In this document: piece by piece, positions 28,601-36,612 of the stretch
Position numbering within the stretch: the stretch's first letter is position 1
Layout: each line of letters begins with the position of its first letter
DNA from: Pedobacter foliorum
GTDB taxonomy: Bacteria > Bacteroidota > Bacteroidia > Sphingobacteriales > Sphingobacteriaceae
Direction of reading: 5' to 3'
DNA: 64,000 nt
Assembly (NCBI RefSeq): GCF_013266735.1
Contig: NZ_JABSNU010000004.1
Location: forward strand, 310,001 to 374,000
The notes under the pieces: model-generated
What the model was told of the DNA's origin: nothing
Seen by the model: only the letters and a program-made list of their open reading frames with translations
Databases searched by the model: none
Program-made: the position numbers and the translations under genes

Positions 28601-29177
28601 AATTGAAAAGGTGCCCGGTTCATTAATGCCGCCAGGATTGACGACTAATTTGGATAAGCAAGAGTTTATTAATTTGGTTGCTTTCTTGTCTAAAATTGGT
28701 GAAACCGGTAAATTTCGTGTTCCAAATGAGCGTTATGTGCGTAGATGGAGAATAGTAACAGCAAGTAAAGAGTTAGGAACCAAACTTAGTGCGGGCGGTT
28801 TAGATCTAATTACCAAAGCAAATACTAAAGCACCATTGGTGCCTTTGTATAGTAAGGTTTCAGGAGAATTACCAGTTGTTGATTTACCTGTTATAGAGGT
28901 GAATAATAAGCGTTATAGCTTCTTAAAGTTCGATTTAGAAGTATTAAATAATGGGAATGTTAAGTTGGCATTAAACACTACATCGGGTGTAACTGCCTGG
29001 GCAGGTCAAGCTGTTTTGAAGTTTACTGATAATGGTGTGGTTACCAATCTTCCTCAGGGTATCCAACAAATAATCTTAGCTATTGATCGCTCAGTGGTAA
29101 AGGATGGTGTATTAAGTGTTCAATTACAAGATGCTGTTAATGATGCGGCTCAAACCAGATTGGTGATGGGGCAATAA
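25698..29177 (+). CDS. PVC-type dehydrogenase / HEAT / cytochrome c fusion
   Basis: This 1159-residue exported protein has three parts. The first is a beta-propeller dehydrogenase domain (about 40-390) with two DTDGDGKAD calcium-binding-like loops near residues 103 and 150 and PVDITVGPDGAIYVADW. The middle is a helical HEAT-like region (about 400-860). The last is a heme-binding domain with CQTCH at 880-884 and a distal Met in GSLMPPG. This arrangement matches the putative membrane-bound dehydrogenase and CxxCH families frequent in Planctomycetes and Bacteroidota. Its likely role is extracytoplasmic oxidation of a sugar, passing electrons to heme. It is in an operon with the SGNH hydrolase, with a terminator behind. 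Confidence 0.9.
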   Translation: MKIKRSIKVFCGVMMIPVAILATAAVYQFDKEKPDPDPKKEQESFKVADGFEVTLFASEPMVAKPIQMNWDEDGRLWVVSSTAYPHLKTGEQANDKIFILEDTDGDGKADKSTIFAEGLMTPTGILPGDGGVYVANSTEILHLKDTDGDGKADTRRQVLTGFGTGDTHHLIHTFRWGPEGRLYFNQSIYIYSHVETPFGTKRLEGGGVWKLQPQTLELDVYARGLVNPWGLQFDKWGQSFLTDGAGGEGINYSFPGATFVTALGAERTIRGLNPGQPKHSGLDVISGRHLPESLQGSVITNDFRANRINRFKLEEQGSGYASKQVEDLMWTDNVAFRPVDITVGPDGAIYVADWYNPIIQHGEVDFYDPRRDQQHGRIWRIVAKNRPLVKVPKLSKASIDELLDALKLPEDWTRSQAKQVLKNRGANNVIPALEKWVDNLDKKDANYEHQQLEALWVYQSLDVVNQKLLNSLLNAESHNARAAALRALQLWYNKVPDVQAILSKAITDKHAQVRLEAVIALRKLNTPEAERIALKALEQPMDEFLDFALWQTTRELESVWLKKVKADPFFLGDAKKTVYALKSVSDVDAVGQLVQLYQQGKVPDEYEKDVLSSIAKYGKVADLNILFNIALEGNHKHDKSITAQLATLEDVIRQRNLKPDQNLNHIASFLDNEDESEAIGAIRLAGLWKLESLIPRLASLAKKENKNIKKAALNSLATISSTQSKKSLLELTTAKNPTDLRILATAQMVSVDATEASNMAVALLKSLPAQTDATELFQPLLASKESVNAFSAAVSAKKIPVSFAKAARQAMQSQLAASRNNDEDVKSLKKALEASGGILPPERTPQQPNDQEIAKLASEVKGLGNPELGEAVYRKTAISCQTCHATGGAGGRIGPDLSSLGTSSPVETIIRSILYPNQSIKEGFELKKVVKNDGSEVLGYLISDGNTNVVIRDMSGKEIAIVKTQIKVIEKVPGSLMPPGLTTNLDKQEFINLVAFLSKIGETGKFRVPNERYVRRWRIVTASKELGTKLSAGGLDLITKANTKAPLVPLYSKVSGELPVVDLPVIEVNNKRYSFLKFDLEVLNNGNVKLALNTTSGVTAWAGQAVLKFTDNGVVTNLPQGIQQIILAIDRSVVKDGVLSVQLQDAVNDAAQTRLVMGQ

Positions 29178-29182
29178 TAGAT

Positions 29183-29221
29183 ACAAACCCGCTCTACTAT
29201 TGTAAAGCGGGTTTGTCTTTT
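29183..29221 (+). terminator. Terminator after the SGNH / dehydrogenase operon
   Basis: The stem acaaacccgct / agcgggtttgt (29183-29193 with 29206-29216) is followed by T-rich bases. It lies 6 bases after the stop codon. Confidence 0.85.
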
Positions 29222-29258
29222 CAAAATACTGCGTTAATTTATTAGAACATAGGTAGAG

Positions 29259-30179
29259 TTAGTTCCTTAATTGAAGGAGTTCTTTTACTTTGTCATAATT
29301 CCTAATGTCTGTATTGCCTAAAACAGAAACGCCACCAGGAATAATAACATACCTGAACTGGTGGATGTTGTTAATTGCAGTATAGAAGTTTTTATCATTA
29401 ACGAAAGAGATTCTTATGTTACCAACACTCGTAATAAAGCTCCAGGTGTCAGTGTATACTGTACCACCAACAGTATAGGTTAGCTGATAAGGAAGTTGTA
29501 CCGGTTTATCCACCAGGCCAAGAGAAGAAGTGTAACCATTTAATTTGGCATATACCAATATAACACCTTTGTTGAGGATGTCAGCAGTTATTTTAGGCTC
29601 TGCCTTGTCATATGCTAATGTATTTATATCAAAAATGACCGTGTTCGTATATGTTGTAGGGGTAAACCAGTCAGAATAAATCACGTTTGCTGTACCAGGA
29701 TCTCCTTTTGGACCTTTCATATTTATTGGAGCAGGCCATGTCCCACTGGTTTTAGGGCCATAAAACAAATAGGAGGTTGTATTTAGATAATAGTCGCCAT
29801 TAACCCCCAGGTTTACCGCGGGAGTAGTGTTTCCACTGTAAATTTTAGAGCCAGCTGCCCCTGTAGCTCCGTTTGTCCCATTCGTTCCGTTCGCTCCTTT
29901 GAGATTAGTAGCAGTTCCCCAGTTAGCTGTTTTAGGGCCGTAAAAATTGCCATTGTTAAGGTTTAAATAAAAATCTCCTGTTTTACCAATACTAGGATCG
30001 GGGATTGTAATTCCTGAATATATTTTGGTCCCGTCAGCTCCAGTGGCGCCTATTGCACCAGTATCTCCTTTGTCTCCTTTATCTCCAACAGCTCCAGCAT
30101 CACCTTTTTTGCACGAAGTTAACAGAGTCAGAGCTATTATACATAGTGTAAGCGCTCTTTTAAGTAGAATTTTGTTCAT
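29259..30179 (-). CDS. Collagen-like repeat lipoprotein
   Basis: This 306-residue protein starts from ATG 30179 (four codons after an alternative ATG) with a lipobox LLTSC, so it is surface-anchored. Immediately after come about nine Gly-X-Y triplets, then a repeated 45-residue unit (IYSG ... FYGPKT...) occurring twice, separated by another collagen-like stretch. A short third stretch (KGPKGDPGT) and a globular C-terminal domain end the protein. Collagen-like bacterial lipoproteins usually act in surface structure or adhesion. It has no partner gene. Confidence 0.86.
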   Translation of the reverse strand: MNKILLKRALTLCIIALTLLTSCKKGDAGAVGDKGDKGDTGAIGATGADGTKIYSGITIPDPSIGKTGDFYLNLNNGNFYGPKTANWGTATNLKGANGTNGTNGATGAAGSKIYSGNTTPAVNLGVNGDYYLNTTSYLFYGPKTSGTWPAPINMKGPKGDPGTANVIYSDWFTPTTYTNTVIFDINTLAYDKAEPKITADILNKGVILVYAKLNGYTSSLGLVDKPVQLPYQLTYTVGGTVYTDTWSFITSVGNIRISFVNDKNFYTAINNIHQFRYVIIPGGVSVLGNTDIRNYDKVKELLQLRN

Positions 30180-30291
30180 AGTAATTTGCATATAGTTTAA
30201 CTAGCGTAAAGTTATTGCGCTTAAAAATGAAGAAATAGTAAAAAAGCGACAAAGAAATTCTATTATAGGGTTTTATTTAAATGGAAAGTAT

Positions 30292-30456
30292 ATGAACAAA
30301 AAAGTAGCTTTAAATGTTGCGGTATTTTTATTAGTCGTTTTAGGAGTTGCCATAATTTATATTGGAGTATCAGGGCCAAAGGTAATTTTGCCCCCAGTTA
30401 TTACCGGATTGGGCTTCTTTGTAATAGGATGGGCTATTCATTTATTAAATAAATAG
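30292..30456 (+). CDS. Small two-helix membrane protein
   Basis: This 54-residue frame (MNKKVALNVAVFLLVV...) contains two hydrophobic segments, about residues 5-23 and 32-50, separated by a short GPKVI loop, and ends in LLNK. It starts with ATG 30292 and stops at 30454-30456. It lies 40 bases before the RclA-like gene in the same direction, which suggests co-transcription. Many Bacteroidota genomes carry similar small hydrophobic proteins near oxidative-stress genes; the function is unknown. Confidence 0.72.
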   Translation: MNKKVALNVAVFLLVVLGVAIIYIGVSGPKVILPPVITGLGFFVIGWAIHLLNK

Positions 30457-30496
30457 TTTGTTGTTTTTCATTAAATTAGTATAAAACATACTAGTT

Positions 30497-31855
30497 ATGA
30501 AAGCCATTAAGCAGCATTATCAGAATTTAATTATAGGTTTTGGAAAGGGGGGGAAAACACTGGCTGGTTATCTGGCAAAACATGGACAAGAGGTAGCGCT
30601 CATTGAAAAATCAGAAAAAATGTATGGTGGAAGCTGTATTAATATCGCATGCATTCCAACAAAGGCACTAATTGTAAGTGCTGAAAAGAAGGTTCCTTAT
30701 AATATTGCGTACCAGACAAAAAATGATCTTACCGCTTTTTTAAGAGCTAAAAACTTCCAAAATATAGATGGCTTGGAATTAGCGACTGTAATTACCGGAG
30801 AAGCTTCTTTTATCTCTTCCAATGAGGTTGTTGTAAAACAAGAAGGTGTAGCTGAGGGTATGCTTATTCATGCTGATCGAATTTTCATCAATACGGGTAC
30901 ACTACCATATATTCCACCAATTCCGGGTGTTCATTCTTCGAAAAGAGTATTCACAAGTACTTCCTTAATGGAACAATCTGGCTTGCCAGACAAACTTGTG
31001 GTTATAGGTGGAGGTTTTATAGGATTGGAATTTGCAGATATGTATGCAAAGTTTGGTGCCAAGGTTACTTTGCTAAATATCAGTAAAGAATTCTTGCCGA
31101 GGGAGGATAAAGATATTTCTGATGAGATTCTGAAGGTGTTGACAGCAAAGGGAATCAATATTATTAATGGAGTAAAGGTTGAAAGTATAGAAGACTTGAA
31201 CGATGATTTAGTTAAGGTTGACTATAAAAGTGAAGATAGTGAGCTTATCGAACTGCAGGCAAATGCAGTACTTATGGCAACAGGAAGAAGACCTAATGTT
31301 GATAGTCTAAAGGTTGCTAATGCCGAAATAGAACAGGATAGAAGGGGATATATAGTAGTAGATGAATTTTTAAAAACGAATCAACCTAATATTTGGGCTC
31401 TGGGAGATGTAAATGGAGGACCTCAGTTTACTTATATTTCTTTAGACGATTTTCGAATTATTAAAGACCAACTATTTGGTGGAAGTTATACTTCCATTTC
31501 TAATAGGAAGCAGGTTGCATTTTCAGTTTTTATTAGCCCATCATTAGCTCATATTGGTTTAAGAGAAAAAGAAGCGATTGAAAAAGGGTACCAAATTAAG
31601 GTGGCAAAGCTTCCTGCTTCTGCTGTGCCAAGAGCTAGGATTTTAAATGAAACCAATGGTGTGTTAAAAGCCATAGTAGATGCAAATACTAATAAAGTAT
31701 TAGGCTGCACCCTTTTCTGCGTAGACTCAAACGAGATGATCAACACTATTCAAATTGCAATAAATGCAGGTTTAGATTTTCAAACGCTTAGAGAGGCAAT
31801 ATATACTCATCCATCGATGACGGAAGCATTTAATGATTTGTTTAGTTTAATTTAA
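30497..31855 (+). CDS. rclA: RclA-like FAD/NAD(P) disulfide oxidoreductase
   Basis: This 452-residue flavoprotein belongs to the pyridine-nucleotide disulfide oxidoreductase class I group. The FAD site is GFGKGGKTLA at 14-23, and the redox cysteines are Cys 47 and Cys 52 in GGSCINIACIPTKAL. The NAD(P) site is GGGFIGLEFADMYAKFG, with ALGDVNGG and the C-terminal HPSMTEAFNDLFSL. It resembles E. coli RclA along its length, including GGLQFTYISLDD-type and IPRAR segments. RclA reduces Cu(II) and helps against reactive chlorine. No RclR-type regulator is next to it. Confidence 0.9.
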   Translation: MKAIKQHYQNLIIGFGKGGKTLAGYLAKHGQEVALIEKSEKMYGGSCINIACIPTKALIVSAEKKVPYNIAYQTKNDLTAFLRAKNFQNIDGLELATVITGEASFISSNEVVVKQEGVAEGMLIHADRIFINTGTLPYIPPIPGVHSSKRVFTSTSLMEQSGLPDKLVVIGGGFIGLEFADMYAKFGAKVTLLNISKEFLPREDKDISDEILKVLTAKGINIINGVKVESIEDLNDDLVKVDYKSEDSELIELQANAVLMATGRRPNVDSLKVANAEIEQDRRGYIVVDEFLKTNQPNIWALGDVNGGPQFTYISLDDFRIIKDQLFGGSYTSISNRKQVAFSVFISPSLAHIGLREKEAIEKGYQIKVAKLPASAVPRARILNETNGVLKAIVDANTNKVLGCTLFCVDSNEMINTIQIAINAGLDFQTLREAIYTHPSMTEAFNDLFSLI

Positions 31856-31862
31856 TTGTGTT

Positions 31863-34154
31863 CTACTGATATCTTACTTGCCATGTATGCGTGCCAGATT
31901 TAACATCTCTGATTACCCAAAATTTGCCATCTTGTGTTGTTGTTAATGGTTTTTCGTTCATGAGTATGCGGTCACTTTCAGTTTGCCTTGGTAAGTATAC
32001 GAGCCCTTTTGTATTGGGAGGAATGCTGACTTTTAGCTGAAACTGCTTTGGAGTTTTATTAAATGCTATCTTTATTTTTCCATGTAAGGTGGATAATTGA
32101 AGCTCGGCTGAGTTAAGTGTGCCCGGTTGTGGTTTTATTTGTATAACTCCAAAAGCGGGAGATAAAGGTTCAACCCCCATAAGTTTCCTAACAATGATGT
32201 TAGCTGGGGCAGCTCCCCAGGCATGGTTCCAGTCTTGATTATTTTTGTAATCAGTATCCCATGCTTCAGTTGTCATGGTTGAGCCAGAACGTAGCATATT
32301 GTACCAGCTGCGCTTATCTGTTGATGTTAAAAGCTGTAATCCATATTCTGCTTCATTTGCATCATACAGTGCATCTAAGAGGAACTGCGCTCCATAAACA
32401 CTACATGCCATTCCCCTTGTGCGAATATGAGCTATTACACTTGCTTTGTTCACATTAGGAACCAGGTTAAAAGCAAGTGCGAGCATGTTGGCATGTAATG
32501 AGCTGTGCATGGTATCTTCGCCGTCTTTTACTGTTCCCGTGGTTGGATTTATAAAGCTATGTTGGAAAGCCTGTTTTACTTTTTTAGCCAGCTGGGTATA
32601 AAAAATAGCATCTTCTTTTTCACCCAATGCCTCAGCTAGATCCTTCATGCAAATTAAGGCCTGATAGTGAAAGGCATTAACGACTGCATTATAATTTGTA
32701 AACACAAAGCCATCCGTTTCGCCTGGATAGGATGGAGGCAGTCCAAAACCTCCTTTCTGCGGCCAATCTACAATGTCTTTTAGTACAGTTTCTCCATTAA
32801 AAGTAGAAAAGTGAATGGACTTTGTAAAGCTACTGTCTTGTTTACCGGTTTTGGTACTTATTAGACCATCTGGTCTGGCAAGGGCAAGCAATAGTTTGGG
32901 TTTTAATTGAGGATAAAGTAGTTGAACAGTCCTGATATCGCCAGAGTAGAGGTAATCATTCCAGGCTACTAGTAGGTTTTGCAATGACCATTCGGTTGGC
33001 CAGGTAGCATGATAAATCAGATAGTCTAAAGATCTTTTAGCCATGTTAAATTCAGCATCAGAGGCATAGTGTGATAACTGATTAATTAATGCATCTGCTT
33101 CGTATGGAATCCGCTCGCGGTCACCATCAACATACAAGCCTGTAAAAGAAGTGGCTTTAATAGTATGCTTAGATAAATCCCAGATTTTGTTTAAAAGGGT
33201 GTCGGAGCTTTTAAATGACGAGGCCTGGTCGTTAAATGGATAGTTTACAACATAACGCTGTACCTCAATTACAACCTTGTCATTTTTTTCTAGTTCGACA
33301 TATCGGAAGGGAAGTACCTCTCCTATGTAATCTGGCATGAGTATGGCTTTCGATCCGGTGTTGCGTTCATCAGCTAAAAACTTAAGATCGTAGCTGTGTT
33401 CTCCCTTTAGCAAAGGCAATTTTATTAAACGATAGCGAATGGTACCCCTTGGCTTTCTGTCAACACGTCGAAGGGAGTCTATTGCTTCCCCTATGTGGAC
33501 TAACATAGTATCTCCATCAGATAATGAGCTGATACGCATTTTCAATAGACCAAAGGCATCTTTTCCAAAATCATATAAAGTACTAAGGCTATTTAATTGT
33601 TTACTGAAAACGGGTTTTTGTAATGATTTTACAAGTGGTTGATGAGCAGCTTGGTAGGGCTTTAAGGTGCTTTCGGTAATAAATGAGCTAGCTTGTGAAA
33701 AATCACTAGCAGTTTGTTTATTGTTCCAGGTTCTTACCTTCCAATAGTAAACAGTATTAGGATTAAGCTTGCGCCCATTATAAATGATTCCTGTCTGTTG
33801 GCTTTTAATTACTTTTCCTGAATCCCAAAAATCGCCTTTATTCGCTTTGAGGTTTTCTGCGGAAGATGCAACAAGAATCCTATATGCAGTTTGGAAACTG
33901 CCTTCCAAATGATCATTAATTACCCATGAAAAATACGGGGTTTGGTTAGGTATACGAGCCATCTGGTATGATATAGTGGATTGCTTTGCCTGCTGTAATG
34001 ATACTGCAACAGGCAGGCCGTTTTTCCATACTTTATCAGTATTTAAAAGTAAATCAACCCGCAAATCGGATGGAGGGTTAAGTGATTGTGCATTTGCATT
34101 TAGAGAGAGGGTTAATAAGAGTATAGCGAGGATAAAATTGTTAAAAGGTTGCAT
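31863..34154 (-). CDS. Alpha-L-rhamnosidase (GH78-like)
   Basis: This 763-residue exported glycosidase has a signal peptide (to about residue 22). N-terminal fibronectin/CBM67-like domains are followed by the (alpha/alpha)6 barrel. Signature pieces are the VDGDRERIPYEAD acid region, WPTEWSL, and the DTDYKNNQDWNHAWGAAPAN box at about residues 660-680. The C-terminal beta domain ends in PLSPAFGVIQIKPQPG and the usual Bac_rhamnosid_C pattern. It probably removes terminal rhamnose from plant or bacterial glycans. It is monocistronic and tail-to-tail with the RclA-like gene (7 bases). Confidence 0.88.
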   Translation of the reverse strand: MQPFNNFILAILLLTLSLNANAQSLNPPSDLRVDLLLNTDKVWKNGLPVAVSLQQAKQSTISYQMARIPNQTPYFSWVINDHLEGSFQTAYRILVASSAENLKANKGDFWDSGKVIKSQQTGIIYNGRKLNPNTVYYWKVRTWNNKQTASDFSQASSFITESTLKPYQAAHQPLVKSLQKPVFSKQLNSLSTLYDFGKDAFGLLKMRISSLSDGDTMLVHIGEAIDSLRRVDRKPRGTIRYRLIKLPLLKGEHSYDLKFLADERNTGSKAILMPDYIGEVLPFRYVELEKNDKVVIEVQRYVVNYPFNDQASSFKSSDTLLNKIWDLSKHTIKATSFTGLYVDGDRERIPYEADALINQLSHYASDAEFNMAKRSLDYLIYHATWPTEWSLQNLLVAWNDYLYSGDIRTVQLLYPQLKPKLLLALARPDGLISTKTGKQDSSFTKSIHFSTFNGETVLKDIVDWPQKGGFGLPPSYPGETDGFVFTNYNAVVNAFHYQALICMKDLAEALGEKEDAIFYTQLAKKVKQAFQHSFINPTTGTVKDGEDTMHSSLHANMLALAFNLVPNVNKASVIAHIRTRGMACSVYGAQFLLDALYDANEAEYGLQLLTSTDKRSWYNMLRSGSTMTTEAWDTDYKNNQDWNHAWGAAPANIIVRKLMGVEPLSPAFGVIQIKPQPGTLNSAELQLSTLHGKIKIAFNKTPKQFQLKVSIPPNTKGLVYLPRQTESDRILMNEKPLTTTQDGKFWVIRDVKSGTHTWQVRYQ

Positions 34155-34271
34155 AGGGTATATTTGGTCGGTTTTAACAATATTAAATAATTAATATGTG
34201 TTCTATGGTAAAACTTATGTTAGAATTATCTGCTTTAACTTTTTGATATCTTTACAGTCTTGACATTTTAG

Positions 34272-34955
34272 ATGATGGAACATATTTTAGATAATCCTAT
34301 TTACAATGCTTTAATTTCAGCTCATAGCATTTTTTCGAGAGGAACTGATGATGTGAAATACTACTTAGAAGATGTGGCTTCTTTCGCCGGACTGAAGGAT
34401 AATTCGAAGTCTGATTTTGACACTCTTTATGAAAACAGTCCCGAGGAAAGCTTGTTTATTGTTTTTACGACTGATCCAATAAATATTCCTGATCAATGGC
34501 GCATTGTTACTCACATCGATATGTTTCAGATGATTTATGAATCTAAAAAAGTTCCGGAAGGAATACATATAGATTTCAAGGATTTAGATAAGTCACATGT
34601 TCCGGAAATGACTGCACTTGTTGAGTTAACTAAACCGGGGCCATTTAATTCAAGAACAATTGAACTAGGTAATTATACGGGTGTATTTAATGGTAAGGAT
34701 TTGATTGCAATGGCAGGGCATAGGTTTAACCCAACACCTTTTACTGAAATTAGCGCTGTATGTACGCATCCTGATTACTTTGGTAAAGGCTACGCTTATG
34801 AATTAATTCGTGAGCAAATCAGAAGGATATTGGCTAAGTCAGAAACGCCTTTTTTGCATGTAAGAAATGATAATCATGGTGCCGTTAAGTTATACAAAAA
34901 GCTTGGCTTTGATATAAGAACTGAGATGATTGCTTATGTTATAAAGAAAAGTTAA
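34272..34955 (+). CDS. GNAT-family N-acetyltransferase
   Basis: This 227-residue cytoplasmic enzyme is predicted to use acetyl-CoA. The second half has the GNAT core: VCTHPDYFGKGYAYELIREQI (about 165-185) carries the Q/RxxGxG/A acetyl-CoA loop in the form YFGKGYA, followed by FLHVRNDNHGAVKLYKKLGFD. The first 110 residues look like a pseudo-acetyltransferase lobe, as in FR47-type proteins. The start could be ATG 34272 or 34275. The substrate is not predictable. Its stop overlaps the convergent CotH stop within the palindrome ttaa (34952-34955). Confidence 0.85.
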   Translation: MMEHILDNPIYNALISAHSIFSRGTDDVKYYLEDVASFAGLKDNSKSDFDTLYENSPEESLFIVFTTDPINIPDQWRIVTHIDMFQMIYESKKVPEGIHIDFKDLDKSHVPEMTALVELTKPGPFNSRTIELGNYTGVFNGKDLIAMAGHRFNPTPFTEISAVCTHPDYFGKGYAYELIREQIRRILAKSETPFLHVRNDNHGAVKLYKKLGFDIRTEMIAYVIKKS

Positions 34956-36499
34956 AGATTATTCATCTCTTTATCCAGCCATGCTATTCTTTCTGTTAGC
35001 CATGCTTTAAGCTGAGCAACTTCTTTAGGGTAGGTTCCTAATACAAACTGATTTGGCCAAACATACTGATCTAAAATAAGCCATCTATTAAAGTTCTTTT
35101 TTTGTGACAAGTCAATATAGGCCACTGTTTTATCTATTGTTGAAGTAATTTCATTAATCTCTTTACCACGAATCTGGTTCCAACGTAATTTAACCTTTTG
35201 TCTGAATGCCGGGTCTTTGAATAAATGACTAAACCAAGGTCCATCTTTTACCCACCAACCGGTAGGGTAGCGCGAATTAGAGTAGTCGTTATTGCCACAG
35301 GAGAGATCGAAATCCCATAATGGACCTAAGCCTAATTTGCCATTTCTCTCTTTGTAATAAAAATTACTGCTAAACTCTTTTGCATCTTCATTTTTCAGTA
35401 GCTCCTGAACTAAAAACCAGTTAATAAAAGACTCTACTTTAATGTACTTTGCATACCCTTTTTCTGGATCTGCAAAATCAGCAGAATAGATGGCATCTTC
35501 GGTTTGTTGAATGTAGTTATGAATGTAGGTTAACTGATCTTCTGTTATCTCATCAGGAGATTTAATCGTAAAAGGTATATCTGCTGTTGTTTTAAACCAG
35601 AATTTTTCATCGAGCCTTTTATCTTGTTCAAGCAAATAACCTCCTGTTATTTCATCTGCCGATGTGTTTCCCTTTTTTAACTCCGTGATGTTAACCCTGG
35701 TTTCATTTACTTCAACCTGACTTGTTAAAAAATAATTACCTACATGGTAGTTATTCATGACCAGTTCAACAAAACGTCCTTTCGGTGTGAAATCGGCTCC
35801 TATTTTAGCACCTAGATCAAATGCAATACTTGTTCTGATCAATGTTTTGTCGGAATAATTTGCCAATAGTACCCAGTTTTTAGCTGTCTCCATACCTAAA
35901 ATGGGGGATTTAGTATTGAGTTTTAAGCGGTATGGTTTTTTAGGCTTATCCCAGGTACTATTTCCACGCCCTTTTACTTGTAATGGGATGTTTAGTTTTT
36001 CGGGATTATCAAGATTATTAGGATCTACAATCAAATTTCCGGTAACATAAACATCTTTTGATGTAACAGAGTCAACGGTATTCAGATATAGGATTGGAAT
36101 ACCCGTAAAGTACTTGATGTTAAATTTATATATTTTTGTAGTACCCTTAGGAGAGGTTAATTTGTATTTAACAGATTTGCTGAAATCCGTTAAAGTTACT
36201 CCACTGACTTGTACTGTGTCATTAACAGTAATACTTGCATTTTTTGTCGCAAATGTCGTGATGAACTTCTTATTTTTAAGTAGTTCGGGAACAAGTAGGT
36301 TTATCTCATCTCCGGAAATCACACCATAAATGTCGCCGTTAACTTTCCCCAGGTTTTTACTCTTTTCTATTTTAACAAAAGAAAGTGCAACGGTGTCTTT
36401 TTCGACGACAACTTCCTTTACATCGGTAACTACTTTATCTTTTTTGCAACCATAAGCTGCCACTGTTAAAAGCAAATAAATAAAAAACTTTCTGTTCAT
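34952..36499 (-). CDS. CotH-type protein kinase lipoprotein
   Basis: This 515-residue lipoprotein has lipobox AAYGC near residue 18. After an extended cadherin-like N-terminal region (about 35-150) it carries a CotH kinase domain (about 160-500), with GRGNSTWDKPKKPYRLKL (glycine loop and Lys), NWVLLANYSDKTLIR, the LLEQD segment, and the GPLWDFDLSCGN box that holds the metal-binding DFD. CotH proteins phosphorylate secreted or surface proteins, best known from spore coats. In Bacteroidota they often lie beside SusCD loci. It is the last gene of the sigma-FecR-SusCD-phosphatase series. Confidence 0.9.
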   Translation of the reverse strand: MNRKFFIYLLLTVAAYGCKKDKVVTDVKEVVVEKDTVALSFVKIEKSKNLGKVNGDIYGVISGDEINLLVPELLKNKKFITTFATKNASITVNDTVQVSGVTLTDFSKSVKYKLTSPKGTTKIYKFNIKYFTGIPILYLNTVDSVTSKDVYVTGNLIVDPNNLDNPEKLNIPLQVKGRGNSTWDKPKKPYRLKLNTKSPILGMETAKNWVLLANYSDKTLIRTSIAFDLGAKIGADFTPKGRFVELVMNNYHVGNYFLTSQVEVNETRVNITELKKGNTSADEITGGYLLEQDKRLDEKFWFKTTADIPFTIKSPDEITEDQLTYIHNYIQQTEDAIYSADFADPEKGYAKYIKVESFINWFLVQELLKNEDAKEFSSNFYYKERNGKLGLGPLWDFDLSCGNNDYSNSRYPTGWWVKDGPWFSHLFKDPAFRQKVKLRWNQIRGKEINEITSTIDKTVAYIDLSQKKNFNRWLILDQYVWPNQFVLGTYPKEVAQLKAWLTERIAWLDKEMNNL

Positions 36500-36612
36500 G
36501 CTAACCCCTTATTTTATCTAAAATAGCTAAAATAAGTTATGCTTTGTTTTTAATTGTTAGCATGTCAGTGGTTTATGTGTTTTTTATTTATTTGCTGTGT
36601 TAATTGAAGAGA

